DNA of 64,000 nucleotides from Rhizobium sp. Root483D2 (GCF_001426685.1 NZ_LMFB01000005.1:126516-190515), one strand, 5' to 3'. Shown: positions 1 to 10,023, counted from the first letter of the stretch. Numbers and translations are program-made. The notes: a model not told the origin generated them from the letters alone.

Positions 1-47
1 AAAATGAAAACAGTGGACTACAGCGTTACCTATACACAGCACCCGCG

Positions 48-3000
48 ATGGAGATCGGCGAGGCGGTGCCTCTTGTCAACGTTATCGTCCTAAACCGGAA
101 CGGTAGCGATCACCTCGATACGCTTTTCAAGTCGTTTCATACCTTCAACGCCTACCCTAACTACATCATTACTGTCATCGATCACGGCTCGACAGATGCT
201 AGCGCGCAAACTGCCGAGCATTGGCAAAATCGATTAAACATTAACTTTATCGACAGAGGCCGCAACTATGGGTTTTCTCACTCCAACAATTTTGGAGCGA
301 ACCTTACCGGGGACTATTTTCTATTCCTGAACAACGATATCATTCTGGTACAGTGCATCCTGTCGGAAATGGTAAAGCTTCTTCGAGATGAAGCGGTGGG
401 TGTAGTGGGCATAAAGCTACGCTCCCCCCCAAATGATGACGAACAGGCCTTCCACTCAGAGGGATTCATCCAGCATCTTGGCGTTAAGTTTGGTGCATCA
501 AGCGTGGAGAACACAATCGGGGCCTACGAGTTGCCGCTACATCCCGATACTCTCGCCGTATCGAATTCCCTCTGGAAAGTCCCCGCAGTAACTGCCGCTG
601 CAATGATGATGCGCAAGGGCGACTTCGCTGCGGTCGGGGGTTTTGAAGAACGCTATTTCTACGGTTACGAAGACGTAGATCTCTGCCTTAAGGTGACCAG
701 CCAACTAGGAAAATCGATCCTTTGCGCGAACAATATTGTTGCCTTGCACTATCGCGGGGCAACCAGAACAAATGAAGACGAGCACACCCGCCTTCGCTAT
801 GCCAGCAACCTAAATCTTCTGAAGTCGCGGTTTGGCGCGCGGATTCGGCAGCAGATTCGCCGAGAAGCTTTAGAAGGGGAGCGGTTCAGTCGATTTGAGG
901 CGCTCAAGGTGGCGTTTCTCGTCAGCACGACAGATATGGCTGCGCCAGAGGCAGATTTCTTCACGGCTTTCGAACTTGGCGAGGAATTGGCCGCACTCAA
1001 GTCATGGTCCGTCACGTACGTGCCGCCGCAAGGATGGTATGATCTTGCGGACTTCGATGTCGTCATCGCCATGCGGCAGGACTGGGACCCCAACAAGATC
1101 ACCAGCAGCAATTCAAATCTTCTCAAGGTTGCATGGGCACGAAACTGGTTCGACCGGTGGCTTGTCCTGCCGTGGCTGGACAACTTCGATATCATCTGGG
1201 CCGCTTCGAACAAATCGGCGTCCGCGTTCCGCGCCAACACGAAAAAGCCGGTCGAAGTGTTCCGGATCGCTACGTCTGCCCAGCGCTTCCAGAACTCGGA
1301 AATGACCAAGGAATATCTATCAGATTATTGCTTCACCGGCAGCTTCTTCAAAGCGCCGCGTGAAATCGTTTGCGTACTCGACCCCGATGCGCTGCCATAT
1401 AGCTTCAACCTCTTCGGTCACAATTGGGGAGAATTTCCACGGCTAAGCAAATATTGGCGCGGTTCGCTTCCTTACCTGGACATGCCTAAGGTTTATGGAT
1501 CTGTGAAGGTAGTTATCGATGATTGCAACTCTACTGTAAAGGAATGGGGCTCGGTCAACAGTCGGGTGTTCGATGCGCTGGCAGCCGGCGTGCTGGTGAT
1601 CAGCAATGGTCGGGTCGGAAGCGATGAAGTGTTCAACGGCGACCTTCCGGTCTACGAGGGCAAGCAGAACTTCACCGACCTTCTCAACCTTTATCTTTCA
1701 GATGACGTGACCCGCCTGTCACTAGTAGACAAGCTTCGCCAGAAGGTACTGAGCGAACACACCTATGCTCGCCGCGCCGAGCAGGCCGCGCGATCACTCG
1801 GTCGTGTTTTCGGTCAGCTTCGCCTGAACGTACGGTTCGACCAAGACGATATTGCAAGTGAGATTATTGCCCGCATTATTGCTGATTGCCTGCGCGAACA
1901 AGGGTTCTGGCTTCGAATGGAAAGTATTTCGAAGAGTCGGAAAACTGTGGAGAGAAACGGGGACGACATCGTTCTGTGGGTTACGGCGAAATCAGCACCT
2001 AAACTGGAGCTAATGCCTGACCAGGTCAACGTTCTTGTTCACCTCACCACAGGTGCAATCACCTCCGTTGATGACTTCGACATGCTCATCCTGGGTGACG
2101 CAGTCGGTTCTCTAGAGCACATACCGAAGCCAAAGATTTTTCTTTTCGAGAGTCAGTCTGAGCGGGAAAGGGCGTTCGGCCTCGACTCTGGTGACTTCGT
2201 GTTTAAGGATGGACGAGTACTCCGCGACGCGATTGCCAAGCACACATCCAAAATTGTTGAAACAATCAACGGAATCAATCGGACAAAGATCGACGGGCCG
2301 TCGGCATCCACCTCATTCAGTTCGTTGCTTGACGAGGTGGAGACCAATTACGGCCTGCATCTCGTGATCTACCCCGATTACCGGAATACAAATCCGTATC
2401 AACGATTACTCTACAAGGATTTGCCACCCGGCTACGATGTGGAGTTCGGGGATATCGCCAAAGCGCTCGACAACCAGATCAAACGCAAGGGAAAACCCAC
2501 TGTCTTCCACCTACACTGGACGTCTCCAATCCTTGGGGTGGAGCAGTCGCCCCAGGTCGCCGAAATGCGGCTGGAGAAATTCGTTTTATCGCTCGAAACG
2601 TTCATCAACGCCGGCGGTCATCTCGCGTGGACCATTCACAACACATTGCCGCATGAAATGCGGCATCCCGAACTTGAAGTCAGACTTTGCAAAAAGCTGG
2701 CTGAACTGGCCTCGACGATCCACATTCATTCCCTAGGCGTGCCGACCTTCGCTGCAGAGCATTACGAGCTTCCGGTAGAAAAGACCGTACTCGGTGCCCA
2801 CGGAAATTATATCGGCACCTATGCGGACTTCATCGACAAAACCGCAGCCCGCTCCAGGCTCGGACTGGCTGAAGACAATGTCGTCTTTCTTTTCTTGGGG
2901 CAGCTCAGGTCCTATAAAGGGATCGAAAATCTCGTTTCAGCGTTTCAGACCATCAATAATCCCAACGCACGCCTCCTGATAGTCGGCAGCCCCGTCAACA

Positions 3001-4454
3001 TGTCAATGAACGGTCTCCGTGAAAGCATCCGCCTCGATAAGCGGATGCAGCTCGTTGAAGAGCATGTCGCCGATGACGACCTGCAAATCTATATGCGTTC
3101 AGCCGACTTCGCCGTTCTTCCTTATGACCGCGTCTTAACCTCGGGATCAGTTTATCTGGCCTTGTCATTTGGCGTTCCGGTGATCGCATCCGATGGCGGC
3201 CTCATTCCCGAAATGATAACCGACGGAAGCAATGGCTTGCTTTTCCGCAACGGCGATGTCGCTAGCTTGCAGGCCGTCCTGCAGAAATCGCTGGACCTTT
3301 CACCTGTAACGCGAAAAGAACTCGCAGCGGGCGCACTTGCAAGTGCGGAAGCGTGCGACTGGACAGCAACCCTAACCACTTTGCTGCGTAGCTTCATGGC
3401 AACGACCATAAGCCCGGCAATCACGCTGCAAGTGGGTACTGAGAAACGCCGCACATTTATCAAGCATGCGTCTGCACCCTCCACTCACGCACGCGTTGCA
3501 GCCGTCGTGCTTCATTACAACGATCTCGGAGATACGGTTCGCTGCGTTGATACACTATTAGCTCAGGCAGGAACCCCACCGCATATATACATTGTCAGCA
3601 ACGACTTGAATGCAATATCGTTCGCTTACCTAAGCGAAAAGTTTCCGGACTGCACAGTTATCCAATGCGACGACAACCTTGGCTACGCTGGCGGTAACAA
3701 CGTTGCCCTTGCGCTGATTACAGAGCGCGACTTCGACTACATGTGGATCGTAAATCCCGATACGGTCGTGCCCGTCGATTTTCTGCAGCGCATGACCGTT
3801 CTAGCCGATACAAACTCTGACACGGCGATTTTTGGCTCCAAAATCCTGTTTGGCGATCGGCCAGACATCATTTGGTTTGGAGGCGGTGAAATTAGCTGGA
3901 AAAACGGCTTCGAAAGTAAGCACCGTTATATAGGAAAGCGGTCGGGGGAAATGCCAGCTGTACCTGTATCATGCGATTACATTACTGGAGCAAGCATTTT
4001 CTTCAGGAAAGAAGTCATAGACCGAATCGGACTTATACCAGAGCAGTATTTCCTATATTTCGAGGAGACGGACTGGTGCCTCATGGCTGCCAAAGCTGGC
4101 ATTCAAATGAAGGTCTTCCCAGAAACGGAGCTTCTCCATCATAAGCGTTCCGAAGACGGCGGAGCGCCGACGCCGGTATTCCTCTATTATTATTGCCGTA
4201 ATGCTCTCATCCTCTGTGCCAAGTTCCATGCTGACGTGATCGCAGAAACACATGTGCGTCTTTTGGAGACGGCATCTATATGGAAAGAGCGGATAGGGGC
4301 TAACCGGTCCGATATGGTTGATTTGTCAAATTTCGCGATCGAGCTTGGCCTGCAGCACGGATTGGCCGGCGTTACCGGACGCATCGACCTCGCGCGAGAA
4401 TTCGGCAAGAGCGTTAACAAAACCCGGAGTTTCAGACAGTCGGCCTCCGACTGA
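48..4454 (+). CDS. Multidomain glycosyltransferase (GT2-GT4-GT4-GT2)
   Basis: This is a very large cytoplasmic glycosyltransferase, 1468 residues from the first ATG. Four transferase modules are visible in order. Residues about 8-230 are GT2, with nucleotide-binding N95-N96-D97 and an E208-D209-V210-D211 acceptor-side motif. Residues about 285-600 are GT4-like, with an F-D-A-L-A-A-G-V-L stretch near 510. Residues about 765-1110 are a second GT4, with S-F-G-V-P-V-I-A-S near 1042. Residues about 1145-1400 are a second GT2, with N-P-D-T near 1235 and F-E-E-T-D-W near 1337. Such fusions build polysaccharide repeats by several sequential transfers. The same frame is open upstream to position 3, so the true start may lie outside the window. 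A different frame is open from base 1 to a TAA at 91-93 and may be the tail of another gene. Donor and acceptor sugars cannot be read from sequence. Confidence 0.85.
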   Translation: MEIGEAVPLVNVIVLNRNGSDHLDTLFKSFHTFNAYPNYIITVIDHGSTDASAQTAEHWQNRLNINFIDRGRNYGFSHSNNFGANLTGDYFLFLNNDIILVQCILSEMVKLLRDEAVGVVGIKLRSPPNDDEQAFHSEGFIQHLGVKFGASSVENTIGAYELPLHPDTLAVSNSLWKVPAVTAAAMMMRKGDFAAVGGFEERYFYGYEDVDLCLKVTSQLGKSILCANNIVALHYRGATRTNEDEHTRLRYASNLNLLKSRFGARIRQQIRREALEGERFSRFEALKVAFLVSTTDMAAPEADFFTAFELGEELAALKSWSVTYVPPQGWYDLADFDVVIAMRQDWDPNKITSSNSNLLKVAWARNWFDRWLVLPWLDNFDIIWAASNKSASAFRANTKKPVEVFRIATSAQRFQNSEMTKEYLSDYCFTGSFFKAPREIVCVLDPDALPYSFNLFGHNWGEFPRLSKYWRGSLPYLDMPKVYGSVKVVIDDCNSTVKEWGSVNSRVFDALAAGVLVISNGRVGSDEVFNGDLPVYEGKQNFTDLLNLYLSDDVTRLSLVDKLRQKVLSEHTYARRAEQAARSLGRVFGQLRLNVRFDQDDIASEIIARIIADCLREQGFWLRMESISKSRKTVERNGDDIVLWVTAKSAPKLELMPDQVNVLVHLTTGAITSVDDFDMLILGDAVGSLEHIPKPKIFLFESQSERERAFGLDSGDFVFKDGRVLRDAIAKHTSKIVETINGINRTKIDGPSASTSFSSLLDEVETNYGLHLVIYPDYRNTNPYQRLLYKDLPPGYDVEFGDIAKALDNQIKRKGKPTVFHLHWTSPILGVEQSPQVAEMRLEKFVLSLETFINAGGHLAWTIHNTLPHEMRHPELEVRLCKKLAELASTIHIHSLGVPTFAAEHYELPVEKTVLGAHGNYIGTYADFIDKTAARSRLGLAEDNVVFLFLGQLRSYKGIENLVSAFQTINNPNARLLIVGSPVNMSMNGLRESIRLDKRMQLVEEHVADDDLQIYMRSADFAVLPYDRVLTSGSVYLALSFGVPVIASDGGLIPEMITDGSNGLLFRNGDVASLQAVLQKSLDLSPVTRKELAAGALASAEACDWTATLTTLLRSFMATTISPAITLQVGTEKRRTFIKHASAPSTHARVAAVVLHYNDLGDTVRCVDTLLAQAGTPPHIYIVSNDLNAISFAYLSEKFPDCTVIQCDDNLGYAGGNNVALALITERDFDYMWIVNPDTVVPVDFLQRMTVLADTNSDTAIFGSKILFGDRPDIIWFGGGEISWKNGFESKHRYIGKRSGEMPAVPVSCDYITGASIFFRKEVIDRIGLIPEQYFLYFEETDWCLMAAKAGIQMKVFPETELLHHKRSEDGGAPTPVFLYYYCRNALILCAKFHADVIAETHVRLLETASIWKERIGANRSDMVDLSNFAIELGLQHGLAGVTGRIDLAREFGKSVNKTRSFRQSASD

Positions 4455-4598
4455 GCGACCATTCGGCGGCGTTTCGCGCGTACTGGAAGCCGCCGAAAAA
4501 ATCGCTGGAGCGAAGCGAAGTTAGGAAAGCTGAGTTGATCTCACAGAACTTTAAGGCGGCGGCAGCGAACAAGCGTTTTCGCCGCCGTGCCGAGTTGT

Positions 4599-6371
4599 TT
4601 ACACGCTGAACACCACCAGTTCGTGAAACAAAAGCTTGCCCGGCCGATCGCACATATCGAACCTTAATGCTGAAATCGGAGCCTCCCGCTGAATTGATAG
4701 CGAGAGGAAATTCCAACCGCGCTTAATGGGCTTGATGATTTGGGAATCTGCGCTGAATGCCTCTTCGTCGTCGGTCCGCGTGTATAATTGCGCGACGCCG
4801 GCCTGATCGAATCGGTAGATGGCCCGAACACCGAGCCATTTCTCCCGATTGTTCGGCAGTAAAATGACGATGCCGGGATCGTTGTTGAGCGCCTCTATTT
4901 GAAGACCGTCATCGGTCCAGTTGAGTTTCGTCGCCGGCCGCGCCACGACGTTGGGCGCCATCTTTGTGAGCTCAAACTGATTCTTCACAGACTTCGAGAC
5001 AATGCCCATTTTGGCCAAATGCTCGCGAAGCTCGCGGTTGGTGCGCTCAAGCGCATTGATGCGAAGTTGGAGGCTGAGGACCGTATTCGCCTGCTCGTTG
5101 GAATGCTGCCGATATTCGATCAGGCGATGGGGAACGCGTACGGAGCGTGCCCCTGCCTTCAGCATACGCCGGAACAGGTCGTGGTCTTCCGCATCGGAAG
5201 ACTTCTCATATCCACCGACACGGTCGTACCAACTGCGTCTAAATAGGGACGAACCGTGAATGAAGTTCCGTTTGTCGATTCCTTCCACGACTTCCGGTGT
5301 GGGGTCGGGGAATTCCCAATGGTAGGTTTCGCCTGTAGGCGATTTGGGGGCCTTGACTTTGGCAGCCAAGATTTCAGCCAACGGCCCAAAAATGGTCATG
5401 TCTGTATAAGCCACCGCAGCGTCACTGTTGTTGTCCAGGGCGGCCCTTGTGCGTTCAACGTAGTCGCTTCGCATGCGGTTGTCGGCGCCGAGGAAGCCTA
5501 CGTAATCACCCGTCGTCAGCGAAACGGCCTTGCGAAAGTTTTCTACAATCCCGAGATTAACTTCGTTGACAACGACTTTCACCTGGTTTGCAAATGCGGT
5601 TAGAACGCCCGGTGTTTCGTCAGAAGAGGCGTCGTCGATGACCAGAATTTCATCCGGCGGATGTGTTTGACGTAACACCGAGTCAATGCTTTCCGCAAGG
5701 TAACGACCGTAATTATAGTTAGCTATGATGATAGATATACGCGACGCCCCCGGTACGCGCGTGGATTCAAGAACAGTTAGACGATTAAACCGGTACCTAT
5801 CCGTTGAAGACCCCGCGTCCACGGCAAGGGCGCCAGCAAAACGCTGCTCGACAGCACGCGCTATTATACCGTCGGGGTCTCTACTCCGGCCGATGTCGTG
5901 CGGATATGCAAACCAACGAAAGTGGCAAGTGTCGAACACGTCACGCAGGGTTTGCGGAACGTCGAGTTCCTCGCCGAGGCGCTCTCCCAAGTGGTCAAGT
6001 CGGCCATGGCTCGCGGTATGCCACTGGATACGGGCACCCCTGCGGCTCATGTCGCTCAGCATTTCGATTGTGGCAAAGCGCTCGAGCGGCTCTCCCTTGT
6101 CGAACGCGTTGTCACCACCAATGTGGTCTCCAATCACAAAAAGTTCATATGGATAGCCCCACTTCTCCAAGATTGGCGCCGCGTAGCGCCCTACACTCTC
6201 GTAAATTCCATCGAAGGTGATGACCGCATGCCTGGGATTCGAGGGGTCGTAGTTGTCCAGGTAAACGACGTCGTAGCTCTGCAAGGCAGCCATCTGACGG
6301 TCAAACTGGTCTGCACTGACATACCAGTGCGATTTCACGTCCAAATCAACTTTATGATAAAGAAGGATCAT
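4599..6371 (-). CDS. NodB-like polysaccharide deacetylase fused to GT2 glycosyltransferase
   Basis: This is a 590-residue two-enzyme protein. Residues 1-200 resemble the NodB/polysaccharide deacetylase fold: LYHKV at the start, T-F-D-G at 52-55 in place of the usual TFDD, the metal-binding H118-T-A-S-H122 motif, and F-A-Y-P near 154-157. Residues 211-400 are a GT2 domain starting R-I-S-I-I-I-A-N-Y-N, with V-I-D-D-A-S-S-D near 244. A short helical stretch near 430-450 and a beta-rich C-terminus near 500-590 follow. The C-terminus may bind carbohydrate. It would remove N- or O-acetyl groups and add a sugar to a surface glycan. The start overlaps the stop of the upstream methyltransferase by 4 bases, so the two are translationally coupled. 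The TFDG variant removes one metal-ligand aspartate, so deacetylase activity is uncertain. Confidence 0.82.
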   Translation of the reverse strand: MILLYHKVDLDVKSHWYVSADQFDRQMAALQSYDVVYLDNYDPSNPRHAVITFDGIYESVGRYAAPILEKWGYPYELFVIGDHIGGDNAFDKGEPLERFATIEMLSDMSRRGARIQWHTASHGRLDHLGERLGEELDVPQTLRDVFDTCHFRWFAYPHDIGRSRDPDGIIARAVEQRFAGALAVDAGSSTDRYRFNRLTVLESTRVPGASRISIIIANYNYGRYLAESIDSVLRQTHPPDEILVIDDASSDETPGVLTAFANQVKVVVNEVNLGIVENFRKAVSLTTGDYVGFLGADNRMRSDYVERTRAALDNNSDAAVAYTDMTIFGPLAEILAAKVKAPKSPTGETYHWEFPDPTPEVVEGIDKRNFIHGSSLFRRSWYDRVGGYEKSSDAEDHDLFRRMLKAGARSVRVPHRLIEYRQHSNEQANTVLSLQLRINALERTNRELREHLAKMGIVSKSVKNQFELTKMAPNVVARPATKLNWTDDGLQIEALNNDPGIVILLPNNREKWLGVRAIYRFDQAGVAQLYTRTDDEEAFSADSQIIKPIKRGWNFLSLSIQREAPISALRFDMCDRPGKLLFHELVVFSV

Positions 6372-6934
6372 TTTTCCATGACTTCAAGCCGGTGAACATA
6401 CTGGCGATAAGGAGATAGGTCGGCGTTTAGCAGCGTGTATGGAAACCTCCATGGGCACCAGTCGTCGATATGTACGCTGGCCAGTATGCCATGCTTCCGC
6501 AGCAACCGATCAATCACTATCTGGACGAGAGAAAAGCCGCGGCCTACATATTGCGGATACAAAACGCCGCAAATCACGACCAGATCAAACTGCCCGTATC
6601 GCTCCGACGACAGATCAAAAAGCGAACACTGATCGAATAGAAAGCGATCCGCATCTGAGCGTTTTGCGGCCTTGTTGCGTGCCCATTCAACAGCAATTTC
6701 GCTGATGTCCAGACCGACTACTTCTTTGCCAGGTAAATTCAAGGTGACGAAGCCGTTGCCGCAGCCGATCTCCAGCGTTCGGTCATAGGTGCGGTTTGGA
6801 AGGGCAGACAGCAATCGGGCGAGCCGGACGGAATCGTCTGGCGTGGTGTCATAATTCCAAGGGTCTTCAACCGCGTAAAAGGTGTCCAACTTTGAGGCCG
6901 GTTCTATCGCCATGCTTGTAACCACCCTTGGCAT
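6368..6934 (-). CDS. NodS-like SAM-dependent methyltransferase
   Basis: This is a class I methyltransferase of 188 residues. The SAM motif I is L-E-I-G-C-G-N-G, followed by the acidic V-V-G-L-D-I-S strand. The N-terminus (FYAVEDPWNYDTTPDDSVR) resembles NodS and related N-methyltransferases, which act on deacetylated sugar amines in lipochitin oligosaccharides. The next gene downstream begins with a NodB-like deacetylase domain and overlaps by 4 bases, so the pair repeats the NodB-NodS logic: remove an acetyl group, then methylate the amine. That link is an inference. An alternative ATG lies at 6913, giving MAIEPASKL, with an AAGGGTGG stretch ahead of it. No other nodulation gene is visible in the window, so the substrate is more likely a surface polysaccharide. 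Confidence 0.8.
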   Translation of the reverse strand: MPRVVTSMAIEPASKLDTFYAVEDPWNYDTTPDDSVRLARLLSALPNRTYDRTLEIGCGNGFVTLNLPGKEVVGLDISEIAVEWARNKAAKRSDADRFLFDQCSLFDLSSERYGQFDLVVICGVLYPQYVGRGFSLVQIVIDRLLRKHGILASVHIDDWCPWRFPYTLLNADLSPYRQYVHRLEVMEK

Positions 6935-7064
6935 ACCAAACTGCAGAACAGTGTTTCCATTCGAGCGTTCAAATTGCTATATGCCGCCGTGTTTTCAGTA
7001 GTTCGAATATGAGTCACGCTTCATAACGAAACAGCTACCGCTCACATTCGTTGTAGTCGGTGAA

Positions 7065-7883
7065 TTACTTTCTCGAAAAATACTGCGCATAGCCGTCGTC
7101 TAATACAGCATTCTGGCGTGCCTGCGGCGCAACCCATGCGGCATTGCTTGAGACACTGTGATGGAATACCGGCCACGTCCTAACCGGTGAGGATGTGGCC
7201 TCGATCTTTTTCGCAAGGACAACGATAGTATCTCGATGAAGACGCGGGTCTATCTCGGGAACGCGTTTATCGACCCACTCTTCCTTTTGTCTGATGAATT
7301 GAGGCACATCATAACAATCGGCAGTCGAAAACCTAACGTCGAATCCCTGTGCTGCAACCAGATCGGCAGTTTCCTGCGGCGCATATTCCCGTTGATGTCT
7401 ATCCGTTCTCTTGCCGAAAAGTCCACCCATTGAATATGGCGTCTCTCCATGCAAAAGAGAATAAATACTGAGCTTACGCGCGATATTAACGGTCGTCATA
7501 TACAGAAAACCGTTAAGCTTCAAGCTTTTGGCACATTGATGGACCAAATATGCAGAGTCTGCCGCCATATGCTCGATGACCTCGGTGCAGAGAACCAGAT
7601 CAAACTTATCTTGATATTGAACGGCCCAGTTATCGATCTCGAGATCCACCCCCTGTGGACTATCATATAGCTCGAAGTCGCAGAAACCAGAAAGAATACT
7701 CTGCATGTAGGCACCACTGCCAACATCGAGGATGCTTTTCACGGAGCCTAGTGCATTAATATCGTTCACCAGCCGAGCAAAGCGCGAAGCGTGCGTATTC
7801 AGATATCCCCAGAAGGGGCTGTCATCCGCAAAGTCGAGCTTCTCTCGGGCCAGACGTTTGATTTCGAATCCTGTTACAGTCAT
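7065..7883 (-). CDS. Class I SAM-dependent methyltransferase
   Basis: This is a 272-residue methyltransferase with SAM motif I (I-L-D-V-G-S-G) near residue 50, an acidic L-Y-D-S strand, and C-T-E-V-I-E-H near residue 100. The last is the usual motif of Methyltransf_11/UbiE-like enzymes. It overlaps the upstream methyltransferase gene by 4 bases and sits in a glycosyltransferase cluster, so a role in O- or N-methylation of a surface sugar is likely. The acceptor cannot be predicted. The 130-base gap before the NodS-like gene has no obvious terminator, so one transcript may span all four minus-strand genes from 8737 to 4599. Confidence 0.78.
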   Translation of the reverse strand: MTVTGFEIKRLAREKLDFADDSPFWGYLNTHASRFARLVNDINALGSVKSILDVGSGAYMQSILSGFCDFELYDSPQGVDLEIDNWAVQYQDKFDLVLCTEVIEHMAADSAYLVHQCAKSLKLNGFLYMTTVNIARKLSIYSLLHGETPYSMGGLFGKRTDRHQREYAPQETADLVAAQGFDVRFSTADCYDVPQFIRQKEEWVDKRVPEIDPRLHRDTIVVLAKKIEATSSPVRTWPVFHHSVSSNAAWVAPQARQNAVLDDGYAQYFSRK

Positions 7884-8737
7884 GGCAGCTTCTTCGCAAC
7901 GCCCATGCCCTCGATTTCATAGACATCGCAGAACAGAGGGTTAGGCTTTACAAGAAGTTCGAAAATCTTTCGAACCGCAGGCGTCTGACGCATCCGTTCC
8001 GGTACGGGAATCTTGCTCATTGTAGGGCTATTCGCATAGCACCAGTCTAGGTCGTCGAACACGATCAGACCGCCAGGAGTCAATACTCGCTCTAGAAGCG
8101 AGAATGCCATACCATCGACATCCCAGGTATGGGCGCCGTCCAGGAAGCAAAAGTCGAAGGTTATGCCTCTCTCCAGCGCATCCATGAGAAACCAAGTGTA
8201 AGATATCTCATGGAAAACGAGATCGACGCGGTGCTCGAGGGAAAATCTCTTTATAGTTTCGCTTGCAAGCGGCTGGCGCTTGTAGGCCTCGTGCGTATCG
8301 ACGCTCGTCAGGTGTCCGACGCCGTTCCTTTCCAATGCGCTGGCCATGTATACTGAACCGACGCCACTTGCGAATCCGAGTTCTATGCATTTTTCGTAGC
8401 GGCCGTTCAAAATAAGGTCGTAAAGCACCTTTCCTTTCTCTGGCGTGGTATGGGGGATGCCCTTCAGTTGCCTTGCAAGCTCATTAAATTCCAATTGCGA
8501 TCCTCGCGCTTCCTGCTCGTGATAGAACATCTTCAACACAGGCCTATCGTGCAGGTCTCCATCAAGAGAGATGACAGCTTCACTTCTGAATTTTTCCGGG
8601 ATTGCCTCGTATGCTTCGTTCATTAACTTGAGAAACGAAGATGCGTCACAAGGAGCGCTTTGGATTTCAGCATTGAGGACGTATTTCGGCACACCCCTAT
8701 CTGTATTTGCCCATTCGGTGTGCAATGGGTCTGACAT
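7880..8737 (-). CDS. Class I SAM-dependent methyltransferase (Methyltransf_24 type)
   Basis: This is a roughly 285-residue methyltransferase. Motif I reads C-I-E-L-G-F-A-S-G-V-G-S, followed by T-S-V-D-T-H-E, and later C-F-L-D-G-A-H-T-W and I-V-F-D-D-L-D-W, as in the Methyltransf_24/macrocin O-methyltransferase group. The start at 8737 (MSDPLHTEWAN) was chosen because GGGAG lies a few bases ahead of it. The frame extends to an ATG at 8794, but that extension is basic and has no recognisable domain. It is the first gene of a minus-strand group of two coupled methyltransferases followed by two further polysaccharide genes. Target sugar is unknown. The IS3-family insertion begins about 190 bases upstream and may have displaced its original promoter. 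Confidence 0.78.
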   Translation of the reverse strand: MSDPLHTEWANTDRGVPKYVLNAEIQSAPCDASSFLKLMNEAYEAIPEKFRSEAVISLDGDLHDRPVLKMFYHEQEARGSQLEFNELARQLKGIPHTTPEKGKVLYDLILNGRYEKCIELGFASGVGSVYMASALERNGVGHLTSVDTHEAYKRQPLASETIKRFSLEHRVDLVFHEISYTWFLMDALERGITFDFCFLDGAHTWDVDGMAFSLLERVLTPGGLIVFDDLDWCYANSPTMSKIPVPERMRQTPAVRKIFELLVKPNPLFCDVYEIEGMGVAKKLP

Positions 8738-8999
8738 CTTGTGCTCCCTTTTCTGACGGTTTCCATTTCTACTTCGAGGCTTGGCGATGGTCAATGCATC
8801 GTTTCAGAGCGTCCTCTGATTGGGGTCGTTGACGTCCAGCTGCTTCCGATTTGGATTCCAGATCCTACCGCCCCGTCATGTCCTCGCTTATCAGAAACTA
8901 GGGGTGCGACATCCAGAATGACCTGATCCCCAAAAACTGGACCGTTTTTGATTGGAGTTTTCCGCGCGAGATTCCCGGCTGGGAACAGGAGCAGAAGTG

Positions 9000-9265
9000 A
9001 TGAAAGCATCTAATTTTTCGGACGCCCAAAAGGCGTTCATTTTGAACAGGGCGACGACGGCGTGCCGGTAGCGGAGATTTGCCGCAAGGCAGGGTTCAGC
9101 CAGGCGACCTATTTTAATTAGCGCAAGAAGTACGCCGGTCTGTTGCCCGATGAGATGCGTCGGCTGAAGGCTTCGGAAGACGAGAATGGCCATCTGAAGA
9201 AGATTGTTGCGGACCTGACGCTGGACCGGGAGATGCTCCAGGACGTCATCCGCCGAAAGCTCTGA
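9000..9265 (+). pseudogene. IS3-family transposase OrfA, broken
   Basis: The translation begins MKASNFSDAQKAFIL and then loses frame. The continuation in another frame reads DDGVPVAEICRKAGFSQATYFN, hits TAG where the family has a Trp codon, and resumes KKYAGLLPDEMRRLK. It ends with LKKIVADLTLDREMLQDVIR, a typical leucine-zipper and OrfA C-terminus. So there is at least one frameshift and one nonsense mutation, and the helix-turn-helix protein cannot be made whole. OrfB follows in an overlapping frame, as in IS3 elements that use programmed frameshifting. Confidence 0.82.
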
Positions 9266-9542
9266 GGCCTGCCCGCAAGCGGAAGCTGATCGGCGGGATG
9301 CTGGTGGCTTGGGGCATATCGATCCGACGGGCCTGCGAGGTCCTCAAGTTCGACATCTCGACCTACCATTACAAGTTCCGCCATGCCGGGCAGGCCCCCC
9401 TGGAAAGACGGATCAAGGAGATTTGCGAGGCGCGGGTGCGCTATGGATATAGGCGCGTCCATGTCCACTTGTGTCGCGACGGATGGAAAATCAACATGAA
9501 GAAGACACATAGGATTTACAGTGAATTAGGCGTTCAGTTGCC

Positions 9543-9578
9543 AAACGAGCGTAACGGGTGTTCTGCCCCCACATTGCC
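9543..9578. repeat. IS66 left terminal repeat with target duplication
   Basis: AAACGAGC at 9543-9550 is the target-duplication copy. The terminal repeat GTAACGGGTGTTCTGCCCCC starts at 9551. Confidence 0.72.
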
Positions 9579-9634
9579 CGCTGTCGCCTGATCTGTGATC
9601 GAGTGTCCATGGACGAGCGACAAGGAGTTTCTCC

Positions 9635-10023
9635 ATGGACACTACGTTGGAGGTTCTCACGAAGGGGCGGAGCCGTCATGAGGCTCATCGCCAATGGCCG
9701 GACGAGGTGAAGGCACGAATCGTTTCGGAAAGTTTGCGTCCGGGCGTGATGGTGAACGAAGTAGCGAGCGCCCTGGCATTAAGGCCAATCACCTGTAGTC
9801 ATGGCGAACATTGGCGCGGCAGGGCAAGCTGGTCTTGCCTGCGCCGGAAGATGCAGTCGAATTCGCGGCCATGGTTGTCGAGATGCCCACGCCGGAGCCG
9901 CCAGCCGCCAGGCAGATTTCTCGCGCCGAGATTATCGTGGGCCTCGTCACGGTCCGTCTTGAGGAAGGGGCATCTGCGGCACGGATCGCCGCTATCGCGC
10001 GCGCCTTGGCGGCGGCGACATGA
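9635..10023 (+). pseudogene. IS66-family TnpA, frameshifted
   Basis: The start MDTTLEVLTKGRSRHEAHRQ and the helix-turn-helix segment VKARIVSESLRPGVMVNEVA are typical of IS66 TnpA (transposase accessory protein). The frame is lost after SALALR. The matching continuation in another frame reads SWRTLARQGKLVLPAPED after a TAG codon. The C-terminal part then runs to a TGA at 10021-10023 through IIVGLVTVRLEEGASAARIA. Confidence 0.8.

Noticed and set aside
4455..4598. TTCGGCGGC/GCCGCCGAA inverted repeat as a terminator
   Set aside because: The arms are perfect, but the loop is 18 bases and neither strand has a T-run after it. It may still lie between two convergent 3' ends by chance.
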